From the NCBI GenBank assembly GCA_946965045.2, contig OX337234.1, positions 1,922,001 through 1,986,000 on the forward strand: 64,000 nt of DNA, in the 5' to 3' direction. The position numbers and the translations under genes are program-made. Source of the DNA: Epithemia pelagica. Lineage: Eukaryota > Bacillariophyta > Bacillariophyceae > Surirellales > Surirellaceae. This document shows positions 1-10,409 of this stretch, piece by piece. The notes beneath the pieces were generated by a model. It was not told where the DNA came from and searched no databases. It worked only from the letters and a program-made list of their open reading frames with translations. Position 1 is the first letter of the stretch. Each line of letters opens with the position of its first letter.

Positions 1-1089
1 TCCTCCGTTCTTTATCAGTCGAAAAATGCGACAAGTCCATTGTTACAAATTTCCAGAAACTGTGAGAGAACGAGCTCGGAGGGAACCAGCTGCACAAGAA
101 ATTTGGCAGCTTGGTGCACGAGGCTCCACAAATGGCACCGATCTGCACCAACGGGCCTTCTGGACCAATTGCCAAATCTGTCGAAACGGACAATATTGTT
201 CCCGCGATTTTGACTAGAAAGAGGCGTAAACTGCTGAAGCGCTGGACTCTTACTCCATTGAGAAACGCCTTGACTTCGGGTATACCGGAACCGACAGCAT
301 TGGGAGACACAAAAAGACAAAGCATCGATGACAGAAGAGCGAGGAGGAGATTGGATCCGGCATAAACAAGGAAGGTTGATAAACCTTTATGTCCTTCCCT
401 CCATAAATTGTCTAAGTAATGTGATCGGAAGTCTCTGATCCGTTTCGCTGCAAAAATGGTGGTGAGATCGTACGTTCCATGACGACGCGAGGAAGACTTT
501 GTTCAATCTACTCACTTTGGTAGGCCAAGAAAATTGCAATGGTAGCGGTGAGCAATCCAGTCAAGACACAAAAGAACCATCCGGTGGCCGTTCGTCCCGT
601 GTATCCCCATGGAAATGGTGGCTTTTTCTTCCGAGTTGACTGCGATGGTGCTCCAAGGACGGGGGTGCGTGTGGATAAATCGGTTGGACTGTCCTCAATC
701 GCATCGTATCGAGCTTGTGCATATTCTTCGTTTTCCGCCAAAGGTATACTCTCCGGTATCGCACCTTCTTGACCGTCTTTTCTCGAGTCGTTGGAGGAAC
801 AGCCCATCGGTGCAAGGTAGCGATCCCTGGACGCTTCAATCGAAAAGTTGTTGACGACGCGTTCAAAGTCGAGGCCACTTGGATAGACAAGGTTCATCGT
901 AGAAATATTTTTTCTGGAATCGTTGTACTTATCATAAAAGGGGCGGCGAGATGCTCGTATCTTTGCAAATGACGATTTGGAAGATACATTCTCGACAAGA
1001 AAGCCTTTGAGGGGCACTTCTTCTGTTGCTACCTCCATCGTCCGTTCGCTACGGCTATGTGGGTCCGAGTTTCTGTCTTCTTCTTCCAT
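1..1089 (-). CDS. CLC-type voltage-gated chloride channel / Cl-/H+ antiporter, N-terminal part (continues past window start)
   Basis: Two exons on the minus strand: 1089..516 and 447..1 (open at the window edge), joined across a 68-bp GT-AG intron (448..515, donor GTGAGT, phase 1). Exon 1 encodes about 190 residues: a polar, acidic, probably cytosolic N-terminus and then the first membrane helix (WFFCVLTGLL...). Exon 2 carries the CLC signatures. GSGIPEVKAFLNGV lies at about 251-292 and GPEGP, which contains the gating glutamate, at 152-166. In the family these line the anion pathway. The phase-1 junction makes a continuous reading frame through both exons, which supports the splice. The remaining CLC helices and any C-terminal CBS domains lie outside the window. 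Plasma membrane versus endomembrane, and channel versus exchanger, cannot be decided here; the gating Glu is compatible with both. Confidence 0.9.
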
Positions 1090-1750
1090 GGTTCAAACGA
1101 CTTGTTTTCATGGTTTTACGGTCGAGGTCGCCGCTCATCAAACGAGGGTGGAGTTGGAGATGGATGAGAGATGGCAGATGGCACCTATGGTGGTGGGGGT
1201 GGGGCGGAGGATCAGCCGCGACCGGAACATCAAGAATAATCCCCCGGCAGTTCATTGTTTTGTGGGAAGTCGTGAATCGGCCGGCGTTCTTTCGTATTTT
1301 GCGCTCGTGTTGGTGGAAGAAATGAGAGAATCGGCCGGCTCGCGTGGAGTGCCATCCAATGAAGTTCGAGCCAAGTCGCACAACCCATCGGGGACATCGA
1401 GTAATGTCAATTCCCCAATATTTCAGGATCACGGATGGAAAGCTCGAGAAGACTTATAATTGAATTACAGAAACGCACGCTTTTGCGATCGATCCGTACT
1501 CGGAACCCCGGACGAGTACTTACCGATCTAAATCCGATCTATTAGCGCACGCTCGCCAAATGATGATTTATGATATCTACAGATCCGTTTATTTTTAATG
1601 TATTTTGCCGTCGTGGACGATCCGCTCTCTTTCGATCTTTTGACAAATGCAGATTATACCATAACTGGGAAAGGAAGGACCAAGTTGGTCTTTGAGCGAA
1701 AGCATTGACGTTATTGCATCGTTCTCCACTTTATTGAAACAACATCAACC
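1090..1750. other. Gene-free divergent intergenic region
   Basis: This lies between the starts of the CLC gene (leftward) and the ARM-like gene (rightward), so it should hold both promoters and 5' UTRs. Short open frames here have no recognisable domain. I see no repeat or RNA gene. Confidence 0.5.
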
Positions 1751-3608
1751 ATGTAGGTCGTTTGCGTTGAAATGCGAGTTCTGTTTGGGCAACCCGAGTT
1801 GTGGACTGATTAGGTTGGGTTAACATGACAAATGACAATCGCTTACCGTTTTTCTTGCTCGCGTCACAGGGTTTCGTTTCGCCGTAAGAACAAGAAGGAA
1901 GAGCCGGTGAAAGAGGCTGCGACAAAGCCCGCTCCTAAGGAAGAGCCTGCCCCGGCTCCTGCTGCTTCCAAGAAGGTAAGCTTTATATTGCTGTTTTTTA
2001 TTAGTTCGTTGTCCTGGATCACTGAAAAAGTTCTCGGAAATCTCAAAACAGCAACAGGCCACACCAAAGGCGGCTGCCGCCCCATCCAAGCCACCCACTT
2101 TGGACGACATTCCCGATCTCGTCGATCAAATGTTGAACTCGAAAGGAGAAAAGAGCGCCGCTGCAACGAAGAGAATCTACGAGCTTTGTGATGTCGGTCA
2201 CAAGCAAAATCGTGTTCCTATGGTGTGCTCCGGAAAGTACGATGTTCTGTCTCCCCTCGCCAAGTGCTTGACACAGGAGAGTGGAGATGGACGTCATTTG
2301 GCTTGTCTTGCACTGAATAACCTTTCCATCCCCACGGAGAACAAGCGTGTTATGGCACTAGGACCTGCCTCCAAGGAGGTCATTGGAGGACTCTGCAAAG
2401 TTATCGCCGAAGACAAGCAAGAGTCCTACTTGTGCTGCATTTGTCTCATGAACTTGTCATTCCTCGAGGCTAGTATCACATCAATTCTCCAACACTCTCC
2501 TTCCGACGGAAAAGAAATCCTCCCACTTGACAACCCCAACTCTCTCCTCCGTGTTTTGGAGAAGCTCTTGACCAACTCTCCTGCTGTTCCTAAGTCCGGT
2601 TCAGGAAAGTCGGAGGGCGTCCGCTGGGCCTGTGGTCTTATCAAAAACTTGGCCAAGAGCGAAGAGAACGCTGCCCTTATTGGAAAGACTGACATCCCCA
2701 AATGTGTCGTTGAAAACATTCGTTCCACCACCGCTCCTCCCTCTCGATGGACTTCCAACAGTCTTGAAGACTTTTCACTTTTTGTCATTTTGAACCTCGC
2801 TCAGTGGCCTGTTTCCCGAGAAACGCTCATCAACGCTGGTGCTGTCGATGTTATCAAGCCCATTATGGCTGAAGGCGACCTTCAAGGATTGAAGGCCACC
2901 ATGGCCTGCGCATTCCTCGGCGCGAACTGGGCTGCCTTCCCTGAAGGTGGTAACCCGGCTGCCAAGTCTGTTTCTGAGTTGATGACAAACATTGTAGAAA
3001 AGAAAGGCAAGGATGGCCAATATGCTTATGGTGTGTTCAAGTTGTACACCGCTACCAAAGCCTACAGAGACCTCGCACGTGCTGCCGCCAAGGCCGATCC
3101 CGAGACCAATAGCAAGGTTTTGGCATTCCCATCGGCGGTTGCGTTGACCTTGCAAATCATCTCCGATATGGTTATTTCATCCATGGATGATGCCGAAGGT
3201 GGTTCCAAGTACATCCCGGATGCCATGTCCTCCGAATATGCTGTTGGTGCTCTTGAAGCCATGCTTCCAGCAATCCTCCAACCTGCTGACCCACCTCGCA
3301 AGTCTGTCCAAAGCGAGAAAGCCTGCAGTGAAATTTCTCAAATGTTGTTGACCTATGCTGATGTCCCAGGAACAAGTGCAGAAGCGAAACAATGTGCAAA
3401 GGATGCTGCTGCCAAGATCAAGGATTCAACTTCATCGGCACGACCAATTCTCGAGATCTCGCACGATTTGTGGACGCAATATCGCAAGCGTGAAGGCCAA
3501 CCGCTGGACCAATTCGTCCCATCCGAGAAGGGAATTGAAGCTGACATGAATGGTCCATTGGACTTTTTGCCTTGTGCCAACGCGGAAGGCAGCTGCATCA
3601 TTCTCTAA
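1751..3608 (+). CDS. Armadillo-like repeat protein with C-terminal CaaX prenylation box
   Basis: Proposed exons are 1751..1752, 1870..1975 and 2052..3608, about 554 aa. Intron 2 (1976..2051, GTAAGC...CAG, phase 0) is clear. Intron 1 (1753..1869, GTAGGT...CACAG) would split the start codon after AT, giving MVSFRRKNKK; the alternative is the unspliced ATG at 1832 in the same frame. Residues 1-60 are Lys/Ala/Pro-rich. The rest is helical, with short repeated patterns such as HLACLALNNLS and LCCICLMNLS, typical of ARM/HEAT folds. The protein ends SCIIL, a CaaX box whose terminal Leu predicts geranylgeranylation by GGTase I (family knowledge), so membrane association is likely. I cannot assign a partner or pathway. 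The gene is transcribed convergently with the PP2C-like gene to its right. Confidence 0.78.
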
Positions 3609-3982
3609 ACAGTATGTATGTTGAAACTAGAAGAGAAGAGAGTGTGCTCTTTCTTGTTCCAGATGTAAGAATCACCGGGTTGTGAGAAGGAAAGCGCAGG
3701 GGTCCAGGAGAATAGTTATGGCCTGCAAGCGTTCTTTGAGACATTAACTATGCATTAATTTTACGTAATCATCCAATCATCAATTAAGAACCATTGTTAT
3801 ACGACAGGATTGAATGCGTCTCAGTAATACTTGTTTGAGACCACAGCACAAAAGTGCTATCGTTCATTGTGATAGTTAAGCGGAGTGGGTAGTTGCCAAC
3901 AGGTAGTGTTGCTGTTGGCAGAATCGTGCGAGAAAACCTTTGCCATGCCACCGTTGATTCTAAATACGCCTAAGCATCATTT
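3609..3982. other. Convergent intergenic spacer
   Basis: This holds the 3' ends of two convergent genes and is AT-rich around 3750-3800. No gene or repeat was recognised. Confidence 0.5.
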
Positions 3983-5587
3983 CTACAGGATCTTGCTTGC
4001 AACCAACGTCAACTGATCTGGATAGACGAATTCGCTCTTTTGGGGTTCCATACGATTCAGGAGGTGTTCCGAAACTTGACGCAAAATCTTGTTGACTTGA
4101 TCATTCAACCGTGTGTCCGAAGAAAAGAGAGCTGTCCCAATCCTGTCGGCAAGCTCTTGCTCGTTCCAAACTTTGAGAACAGGACTGGATGCCGCCACAA
4201 CAAAGAAATGGTCGGTTGGTTCCATTGGATTGTTCGCGTCTCTTCTACTTGTCTGTGATTGTTGCAACTGGGACAGATTGAGTTCTTGGACGACTGGAGA
4301 GGCTGTAACGCCAGCATTCAGCTTGAAGCGTCCAGCACCAATGGCACGAGAGGCTGCAATCCCTCCAGCTGCAGGATCGTCCTTCACATACACCATTAGT
4401 TGGCCATTGGACTCGGATAGACTGCTTGTCGCGTCCGCCTGTTCGACCATACCTCCCGAGTCTTGTATTCTTTTTCGTTCGGATTCCATGTCGGGAGTGG
4501 CGGATTGGAGGATTTCGGCCTGACCCGATTGTGGGTTCCATCGAGCCAAAAACCCAATCGAGTTACCGGCCGATGCCAGAAAGACGGTGTTGGTATATTG
4601 CAGAATAATGAGCGCAGATGCACTGGCTTTGTTCCAGAGAGACTGATGCTCTTCATAAAGTTTCCGATCCATTGCTTCAAAGGCATGGGGCAGTATCTTG
4701 CTCTTTATTTTGGAATATGCCTTGGCATAGCGGCGAAATGGGTCCAACACAAGGCCTGGTAAATGCTTGACCACATCTTCTGCCACCATGTTCCCCATTT
4801 CGTTGATCCCATCGGACAGAACAATCATCTGGCCAATGTTTCCACCAGGGTGCTCTGCGCCATCAAACAAGAGTGGGTTGAGAAGAGCCGCATGGTTTCG
4901 TTTGTGAAAGTTGCAAGTTGTTGTCGACGTGTTGGTTGTCACCGCCGAACCCGTGCGTTGACACCCCAAAAGCATGGTCCGTAGACAATATCCTTTGTCA
5001 ACAGATGAAGAGGAATCGACTGCTTGGATGATATCTAAAGGGAAATGAGCTTGGCATGTCATTGTCTCGGAAGTTGTCGACAGTGTGCCCCCATCCGTTT
5101 GTTTCGGCTTGGAACTTTGTGCACAGGCTCGCGTCCCTCGGAATCTCAGAGATCCATTACTGAGAATATTGTTCTCATTGCCGTCTTGTACAATGAGGGA
5201 AGACGAGCCAATGGTCATATCGTGCAGACTCAGCAGATGAGGGTTGTTGTGGTTGGGTGGTGCATGGGACCTTGTGGCCATTCTCCAAACGCCAATAGCA
5301 ACCACCAGCAAGAACATGACATCCATCCATCGCATCATGACAAGGACAACCACTTTGCTTCCTGGACAAGTCCTTTTCCGGTCCATTGTCATGAGGGTCG
5401 AAAGAATTCCCCGTTCTTGTTGTTGCAGTCGCCGTTGGGATTGTTGTTGATGTTTGGGCAGTTGTTGTTGTTGCTTTCGCGGATCGCCACCAACACCTCC
5501 CCGCCGAAAGCGAAATGGGTTTCGATACATCCTTGCACTTTCTCCAATCTGAAGCAAAGAATATGAACTGTTTTGCTTGTGATACAT
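3983..5587 (-). CDS. Membrane-anchored PP2C-like protein, probable pseudophosphatase
   Basis: About 534 aa from the ATG at 5587; a later in-frame ATG at 5530 gives MYRNPFRF and cannot be excluded. The N-terminus is Gln-rich, followed by a hydrophobic anchor (MDVMFLLVVAIGVW, about residues 90-105), then a PP2C-like fold. Alignable blocks are LSDGINEMGNMVAEDVV (the FDGHGG region), LASAGNSIGFLAR (the ANAGDSRA block), ASRAIGAGRFK (the SRAIGD block) and VVAASSPVLKVW (the ASDGLWDVL block). The metal-binding Asp of AGDS is Asn, the IGD Asp is lost, and the Asp of ASDGLWD is absent. Loss of these residues predicts weak or no Mn/Mg-dependent phosphatase activity (inference). The anchor suggests a type II membrane protein. 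A canonical PP2C lies at 32226-33947 for comparison. Confidence 0.8.
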   Translation of the reverse strand: MYHKQNSSYSLLQIGESARMYRNPFRFRRGGVGGDPRKQQQQLPKHQQQSQRRLQQQERGILSTLMTMDRKRTCPGSKVVVLVMMRWMDVMFLLVVAIGVWRMATRSHAPPNHNNPHLLSLHDMTIGSSSLIVQDGNENNILSNGSLRFRGTRACAQSSKPKQTDGGTLSTTSETMTCQAHFPLDIIQAVDSSSSVDKGYCLRTMLLGCQRTGSAVTTNTSTTTCNFHKRNHAALLNPLLFDGAEHPGGNIGQMIVLSDGINEMGNMVAEDVVKHLPGLVLDPFRRYAKAYSKIKSKILPHAFEAMDRKLYEEHQSLWNKASASALIILQYTNTVFLASAGNSIGFLARWNPQSGQAEILQSATPDMESERKRIQDSGGMVEQADATSSLSESNGQLMVYVKDDPAAGGIAASRAIGAGRFKLNAGVTASPVVQELNLSQLQQSQTSRRDANNPMEPTDHFFVVAASSPVLKVWNEQELADRIGTALFSSDTRLNDQVNKILRQVSEHLLNRMEPQKSEFVYPDQLTLVASKIL

Positions 5588-5803
5588 ACAGATGGACACG
5601 GCGCTTGGTTCTTGGTTCGTCGTTGTTGTTCCCGTCGCTGTAAGGGCGAAAACGTTATGAATGAAGGCAAGAACGCCAAGGCGTAGAGAAAGATACGATC
5701 ACCCCGCCAAAAAGATTTGTGCCACTATTTGTGCCATCTCCAGGTCACCCTGTCAAAGAAGGAAGCCCTCTCGTTCATTGTTGACCATTTCCAGAACACG
5801 ATA

Positions 5804-6861
5804 ATGAAAGTGTCTGTCATTCTTGCGTTTGTGGCACTCTGGTTGTCCTTTGTTTCAGGCTTCTCTCGACAATCGATTCCCTCCTCTACCGGGCAATCGT
5901 CTGGAGTTCGACTTGGTCACTACTACGCACCTGTTGTGGTAGATCCGTTCTCTCGGACATCATCACCCTTGCTCCTTCATTCGTCCAACCATGCTGCTGG
6001 TGGATGGTCCCGTAAAACCAACCCCTGGATGGGTGGGAGAAAAACCACTGTGGCCGCCGTCCCACGTGGTGGTGGTGCAAATGACAGCAGCAGCACCACC
6101 AAGACCCGTGCGGCGGCAACGCCCTATGATACAGGAACAAAATGTCCAGCAACAGGATTCATGTCAGTTGTGGCATCCTTGTGGGGATCCGGAGGAGTCC
6201 TATACATTCTCGCCAAAGCCATCAAGAGAGTCATTCCCATTGCCATGGAACCATTTACGGAAGGTGCCTTGCGGCCATTGACGCAATTCGAACTCGGGTA
6301 AGTTCTCCATGATTTTCCACAAGAAAGAGTGAACGATTCGTATGTATCGGAGCACGATGGATTCGTTTGGAAGTCTCTCATCGCAGTGCCCTCTATATTC
6401 AAACAACATTGTTGTCTCGTTCTCTCATCCGATTTGCATCCAGGGCTTATATTGTGACGTGCTTATGGTTTGCATATGTTGAAGGATACAAAGGCTTTCA
6501 ACAAAAGTTCAGCCCACTCGTTGTAAAGCGCTCCTTCACTCTGGTTCCGGGTCGCAATGGGACGCGTTGGTATCACTATCTACTAGCCCCCTTTTATTCC
6601 ATGGGAATGATGCATGCCACGAGGAAACGTCAAATTGTAAGCTGGTCCGTTTCGATTGGAATTGCTGCCATTGTAGCGGCCGTCAAACGATTCCCCTACC
6701 CGTGGCGCAATATTGTGGATGCCGGTGTGGTGGTGGGCCTCACGTGGGGGAGTCTCAGTATCCTTCTCTTTTACGTCCAATCGTGGATGACGGGCAAACC
6801 ACCGGTTGACATTGACGCGGCGCTCCCAGACACGGTGAACAAAGAAAGCGCTTCGGGCTAA
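5804..6861 (+). CDS. Multi-spanning membrane protein, probably plastid-targeted, function unknown
   Basis: Two exons, 5804..6297 and 6444..6861, about 303 aa. The intron (6298..6443, GTAAGT...CAG, phase 2) joins FELG to AYIVTCLWFAY. The N-terminus MKVSVILAFVALWLSFVSG is a signal peptide followed directly by FSRQ. A Phe at the cleavage site followed by a Ser/Arg-rich, acid-poor stretch is the diatom bipartite plastid presequence pattern (VSG-F resembles ASA-F). The mature part has a hydrophobic segment near SVVASLWGSGGVLYILAK and at least three more in exon 2 (AYIVTCLWFAYV, IGIAAIVAAV, VVVGLTWGSLSILLFYV). I do not recognise a named family. A complex-plastid membrane location is an inference from the presequence only. 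Confidence 0.75.
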
Positions 6862-7022
6862 GTTATTAATTTTGAAGCAATGGAGCAATCGTTGTTAGAA
6901 GTAGCATCATACAAGAAACAACTTTGTTGATTTTTATATTTACATGACATGGAGACAACGACCGGAGAAAAAGCAAACGTTTGCATTCTGCCAAATGAAA
7001 ATGCACCAAGAAACACCTTGCA

Positions 7023-7409
7023 CTACGACCGTCCGACAGCTTTATTGGTAATGTGTGGATCATTGGGTAGTTCTGTTTCTTCTATCGTCTCCATGTGTTG
7101 TTGTTCCGCATGAACTTGATCTACCAAATTGGCAATATCGCCATCATTGTAGGTCGTATAAGTCGAATTCCACCATGTCGAGAACTGATTGAAATCCATT
7201 TTCCCATCCGTCCCATACTTGTTCATAATATGGTCCACATCTCGACCCTGAAAGTGCGTCTTGTCATCTTTCATCATGGCCTGCAGGTCTTGGCGAGATA
7301 TGTAGCCTTTCTTCTCCTTGTCGAAACGCGCAAACATGATTCCCAGGGTTCCACTGGCCGGTTCCGGTTCGGCCGGAGCCTTGGCTGGCTTGAAACATAA
7401 TAATCCCAT
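7023..7409 (-). CDS. Small EF-hand calcium-binding protein
   Basis: 128 aa, single exon, with the ATG at 7407-7409. FARFDKEKKGYISRQDL fits the 12-residue EF loop, with Asp, Glu and Ser ligands in order and Asp in the last position. A weaker second hand is seen at MNKYGTDGKMDFNQF. The pair resembles a calmodulin-type lobe. The protein starts MGLLCFK: Gly2 and Cys5 could be myristoylated and palmitoylated, but position 6 is Phe rather than Ser/Thr/Cys, so lipidation is only a possibility. The gene converges with the plastid membrane protein gene, with 161 bp between stops. A Ca2+-sensor role is inferred from the fold. Confidence 0.8.
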   Translation of the reverse strand: MGLLCFKPAKAPAEPEPASGTLGIMFARFDKEKKGYISRQDLQAMMKDDKTHFQGRDVDHIMNKYGTDGKMDFNQFSTWWNSTYTTYNDGDIANLVDQVHAEQQHMETIEETELPNDPHITNKAVGRS

Positions 7410-9580
7410 GTGTTCTTGGCTTTTGGTTGATTCGTTGCTGGTACCAAAGTGTTAATTCTCTTCCCAACGAGTCGTACAATAAAGGTTTTTGTATCTTCTT
7501 GTCAGACTTCCGATTTTTTGTCTGTGGGGCGCTTCTTGGTCTCTGTTGTTTGCGAGCCGAAAGTAGAAAATGGGCAAATGGTATTCATCGGGTCGTTCTT
7601 GTGTTGTTGTTTCGAAATCTGTGACAGATGATTGTGACACGAAGACGACAGACGAAAAGGCTATGTGTACTACCCAACCTTCACCAATACCCTCCGATTG
7701 CGGGGGTACCTCCCGTCTGCTGTCCATACGGTTATTCTCAAATTTTCTTAAAAAATGTTAAAATTATTTCTGGCAAATTTCTTTCGATTTAGCACATTAT
7801 TATAACGTCCAAGCCAACTGTAATGACTGGCTTCGCCCTATTGTGTAGCCGCTTCCGCTCATGCATGACCGTGAGCCGTGAGACTTGACGAGACATGGAC
7901 AAAGAAATCTACAAGCCCATTTTGTACTCAATAGTCTATTGTTTCAGAAGCGAGTACTCTTTACGCAGTAGTGGATCTAGCTTCACGGAATCATCACACA
8001 CACACGCACACCAAACCATGAAATTCACACACATGGTGCATGCACCTCTAGAGGAGTATCAAAACAAGCTCCTGGCACTTTGTCTATGGGAAAGATAAAA
8101 GCATAGTCCTCTACTAATTTAGGCTTCCTGCTTCCTGGGCTTACATACCTGCTTCCTGGGCTTACATACCCCATGATGACGCTGTCAACCAGTGCACTGG
8201 TTGATTGTTCATTGCACTGGTGGATTGTGATGTTTCATGTTGTCATCCTTCCTTTGATGCATTCCACCTTCACTTGTGATCTAGGTGGATGGTTTTGACC
8301 ATAGAGTTGTCACTTTGGTCGTTCGTCCGGCTGGGTGGTTTTCTTTTGGTTTTTGGTGTGCTCACTGCTCATGGTCGTCTTTTGTGGTGTTGCTCGAAAA
8401 GTGAGACGATTCTTGGCCCCATGTGCCAGCAATACAAGGCGTGACCGGCGCGTCGATTTCGAACGACTGAAGGGAGGCTGGCGATATCACCCGGCTGGCG
8501 CTTTGGGAAAAAATACGAGACAATTTTTTTCCATTCGGATGACGGACGAACAAAGGTACCCCCCCAATCGCACCCTATCCGTCGTTTTCCTTACTCCTAG
8601 CTCTCTAGTAGAGCACTCCCTTACACGTCTAATCCTTACCTCTCCCTTGGTAGAGAGGCACTCACCCTCATGCATAGAAAAGTTCCTCTAGCTAGGGACA
8701 TACACCTAAGCTTCAAAATGTTCGCCTCACCTACTCCTGGGATTCGAAAAACTTCTCCTCTAGAGGAATAGCAATACTTGTATGAATGTGGACTATGCTC
8801 TAAACGAAACAGGCATTTGTATCAAGACTCATCACGTAGCTGCAGCGCACGTTCACCAATAACATGGAACACAGCTCTGCAAACTGCAAATGGCAATTCC
8901 TCTACAGAATTCATCCCATTCCCATTATTTGTCGATTATCCATCGCTTCCGGCACCTCTTCTCGCCATCTTCGAAGTTCGTCTTGAAATTAGGTGACAAC
9001 CTAAAGTTTCAAATGCTGAAAATGATGCTGGGGACTAGGCCTTATTATGAAATTCTGATGATGGGACAAACTTGAAACGCGCAGGATTGATGTGGAAAAA
9101 GCGACAGAAGGAAAAAAGAACAAAGACAAACTCCATCTTCTCCATATTGTCCGTAAGGACGCACCCTGCCAAGGTACGGCACTTTTGTGTTTTGTGCGTT
9201 GTGCACGGTCTTCTCATTGGGGCGCAATGTATGATTGTGAAGACGCAACAGAAGAACAATAGAAGAAAAAATAATTGTCCCCTCCTGTTTGAAGGAAGCA
9301 AGTCCTTCAATATTCGATACTCTATCCGAAGCTTTTCTGCCGCTGTTATTATTATTGCTTCGATCCTATTGTTCGTTCTGTTGCTAGACGGACTTCATTC
9401 ACAGTATCTTACGTAGAATTCACGGATCAACATTCTTTGTTGAGTCACCCATTTTCCAGTATCGAAACATCAGACGAGGTTCAATGGCTTCAAGTGAATC
9501 AACATTCAGATAGTGAAATTGGAGCCTCGAAAAAGATCCGCTTGAGCAATCCTTGTTTCCTTTGGAAAGTGGGTGGCAGA
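7410..9580. other. 2.2-kb gene-poor intergenic region
   Basis: No supported gene. It contains a perfect 21-bp tandem duplication, a cluster of CTCCTAG/TCTAGAGGA-type short inverted motifs (about 8580-8770) and a weak inverted match between about 7690 and 8570. Open frames are short and lack domains. Confidence 0.5.
8129..8170. repeat. Tandem repeat, 2 x 21 bp
   Basis: Two perfect, adjacent copies of a 21-bp unit beginning TGCTTCCTGGGC, preceded by a partial copy of the first bases. No function is evident. Confidence 0.85.
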
Positions 9581-10409
9581 ATGTTTCGTGGTCGCAAAGA
9601 TAGAGAACAAAATAAGAATCGGCATCGTGGAACTGCCGCGAATAATAATCAAGCTCCCCAACCACCACATCAATCCAAAAGAATAAGGGCAAGGGGAAGC
9701 GAAAGCACTGGTAGATTGTTGGATGCAAGCATTCATTCCAACATCAGTACAGATGCAAGTAAACATGTGAGGAGAAGTACCGTAGACCGCGTGTCCTTCA
9801 CTACCATCGAGATACGCGAGTACGCACGAACGCTTGGTGATAATCCTTCCTGTACCAGCGGCCCTCCTGTATCGTACGTTTCTGCTTGTGATCACTTATT
9901 GGATCTTCGTGTGGCACTGACCCAAACGATTACTGCTTTTCAACAGGATTTCATGGGAGTATTTCCCCTCCACCTTCTTGTCGGTGGATGATTATGAAGG
10001 TAACCGGCCACCTCGTCGGACGAATATAGAAATGATATTGCCACGAGATTTACGTCAGCGCATGTTGCGAAAAGAATGGGATGTTACTCAAAACCAGATT
10101 GCTGCCCAGGTGCGCACGAATATACGGATCAAGAATCAACGTCGTACAACAGTGAATAATTTGGACAAATCGACAAAGGTCGAAGAGACAGTGGAAAATG
10201 CACGCAGAGTGATAGCAAATGTGTTTGGATCTGGGTCTAAGAAAAAGATGCGCGAGCTGGAAGAGCTCATGAAAAATTCGGAGAAGGCGCGACAGCAAAC
10301 ACTTGGACCAGAGTTATCCAGGACCTGTGATGAAAGCCACCCCGAAGTCTACATGGACTTAGTTGAAGACGAAACAGAAAAGGAAGAGAAGCATGGTGGC
10401 AATGAATGA
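9581..10409 (+). CDS. NPSC-motif protein family, member 1 (unknown function)
   Basis: Two exons, 9581..9873 and 9947..10409, about 251 aa. The intron (9874..9946, GTACGT...CAG, phase 2) falls at the same site as in the paralog at 18952-20345. The start is MFRGRKD; the paralog starts MFKKRLS. The first third is basic and low-complexity. A conserved core follows: VSFTTIEIREYARTLGDNPSC, then SGPPVSISWEY..., VDDYE and RRT. Next is a charged helical part (QRMLRKEWDVTQNQI, RIKNQRR) aligned with the paralog over about 100 residues. No signal peptide or membrane segment is seen, and the composition suggests a soluble, perhaps nuclear, protein. I recall similar 'EIREY..GDNPS' motifs in other diatom predictions but know of no function. 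Confidence 0.8.

Noticed and set aside
26-365. Plus-strand open frames at the left edge
   Set aside because: The minus strand here encodes CLC signatures (GSGIPE, GPEGP), so these are shadows.
977-1459. 160-codon plus-strand frame
   Set aside because: It overlaps the CLC first exon antisense, has no domain and lies in a divergent promoter.
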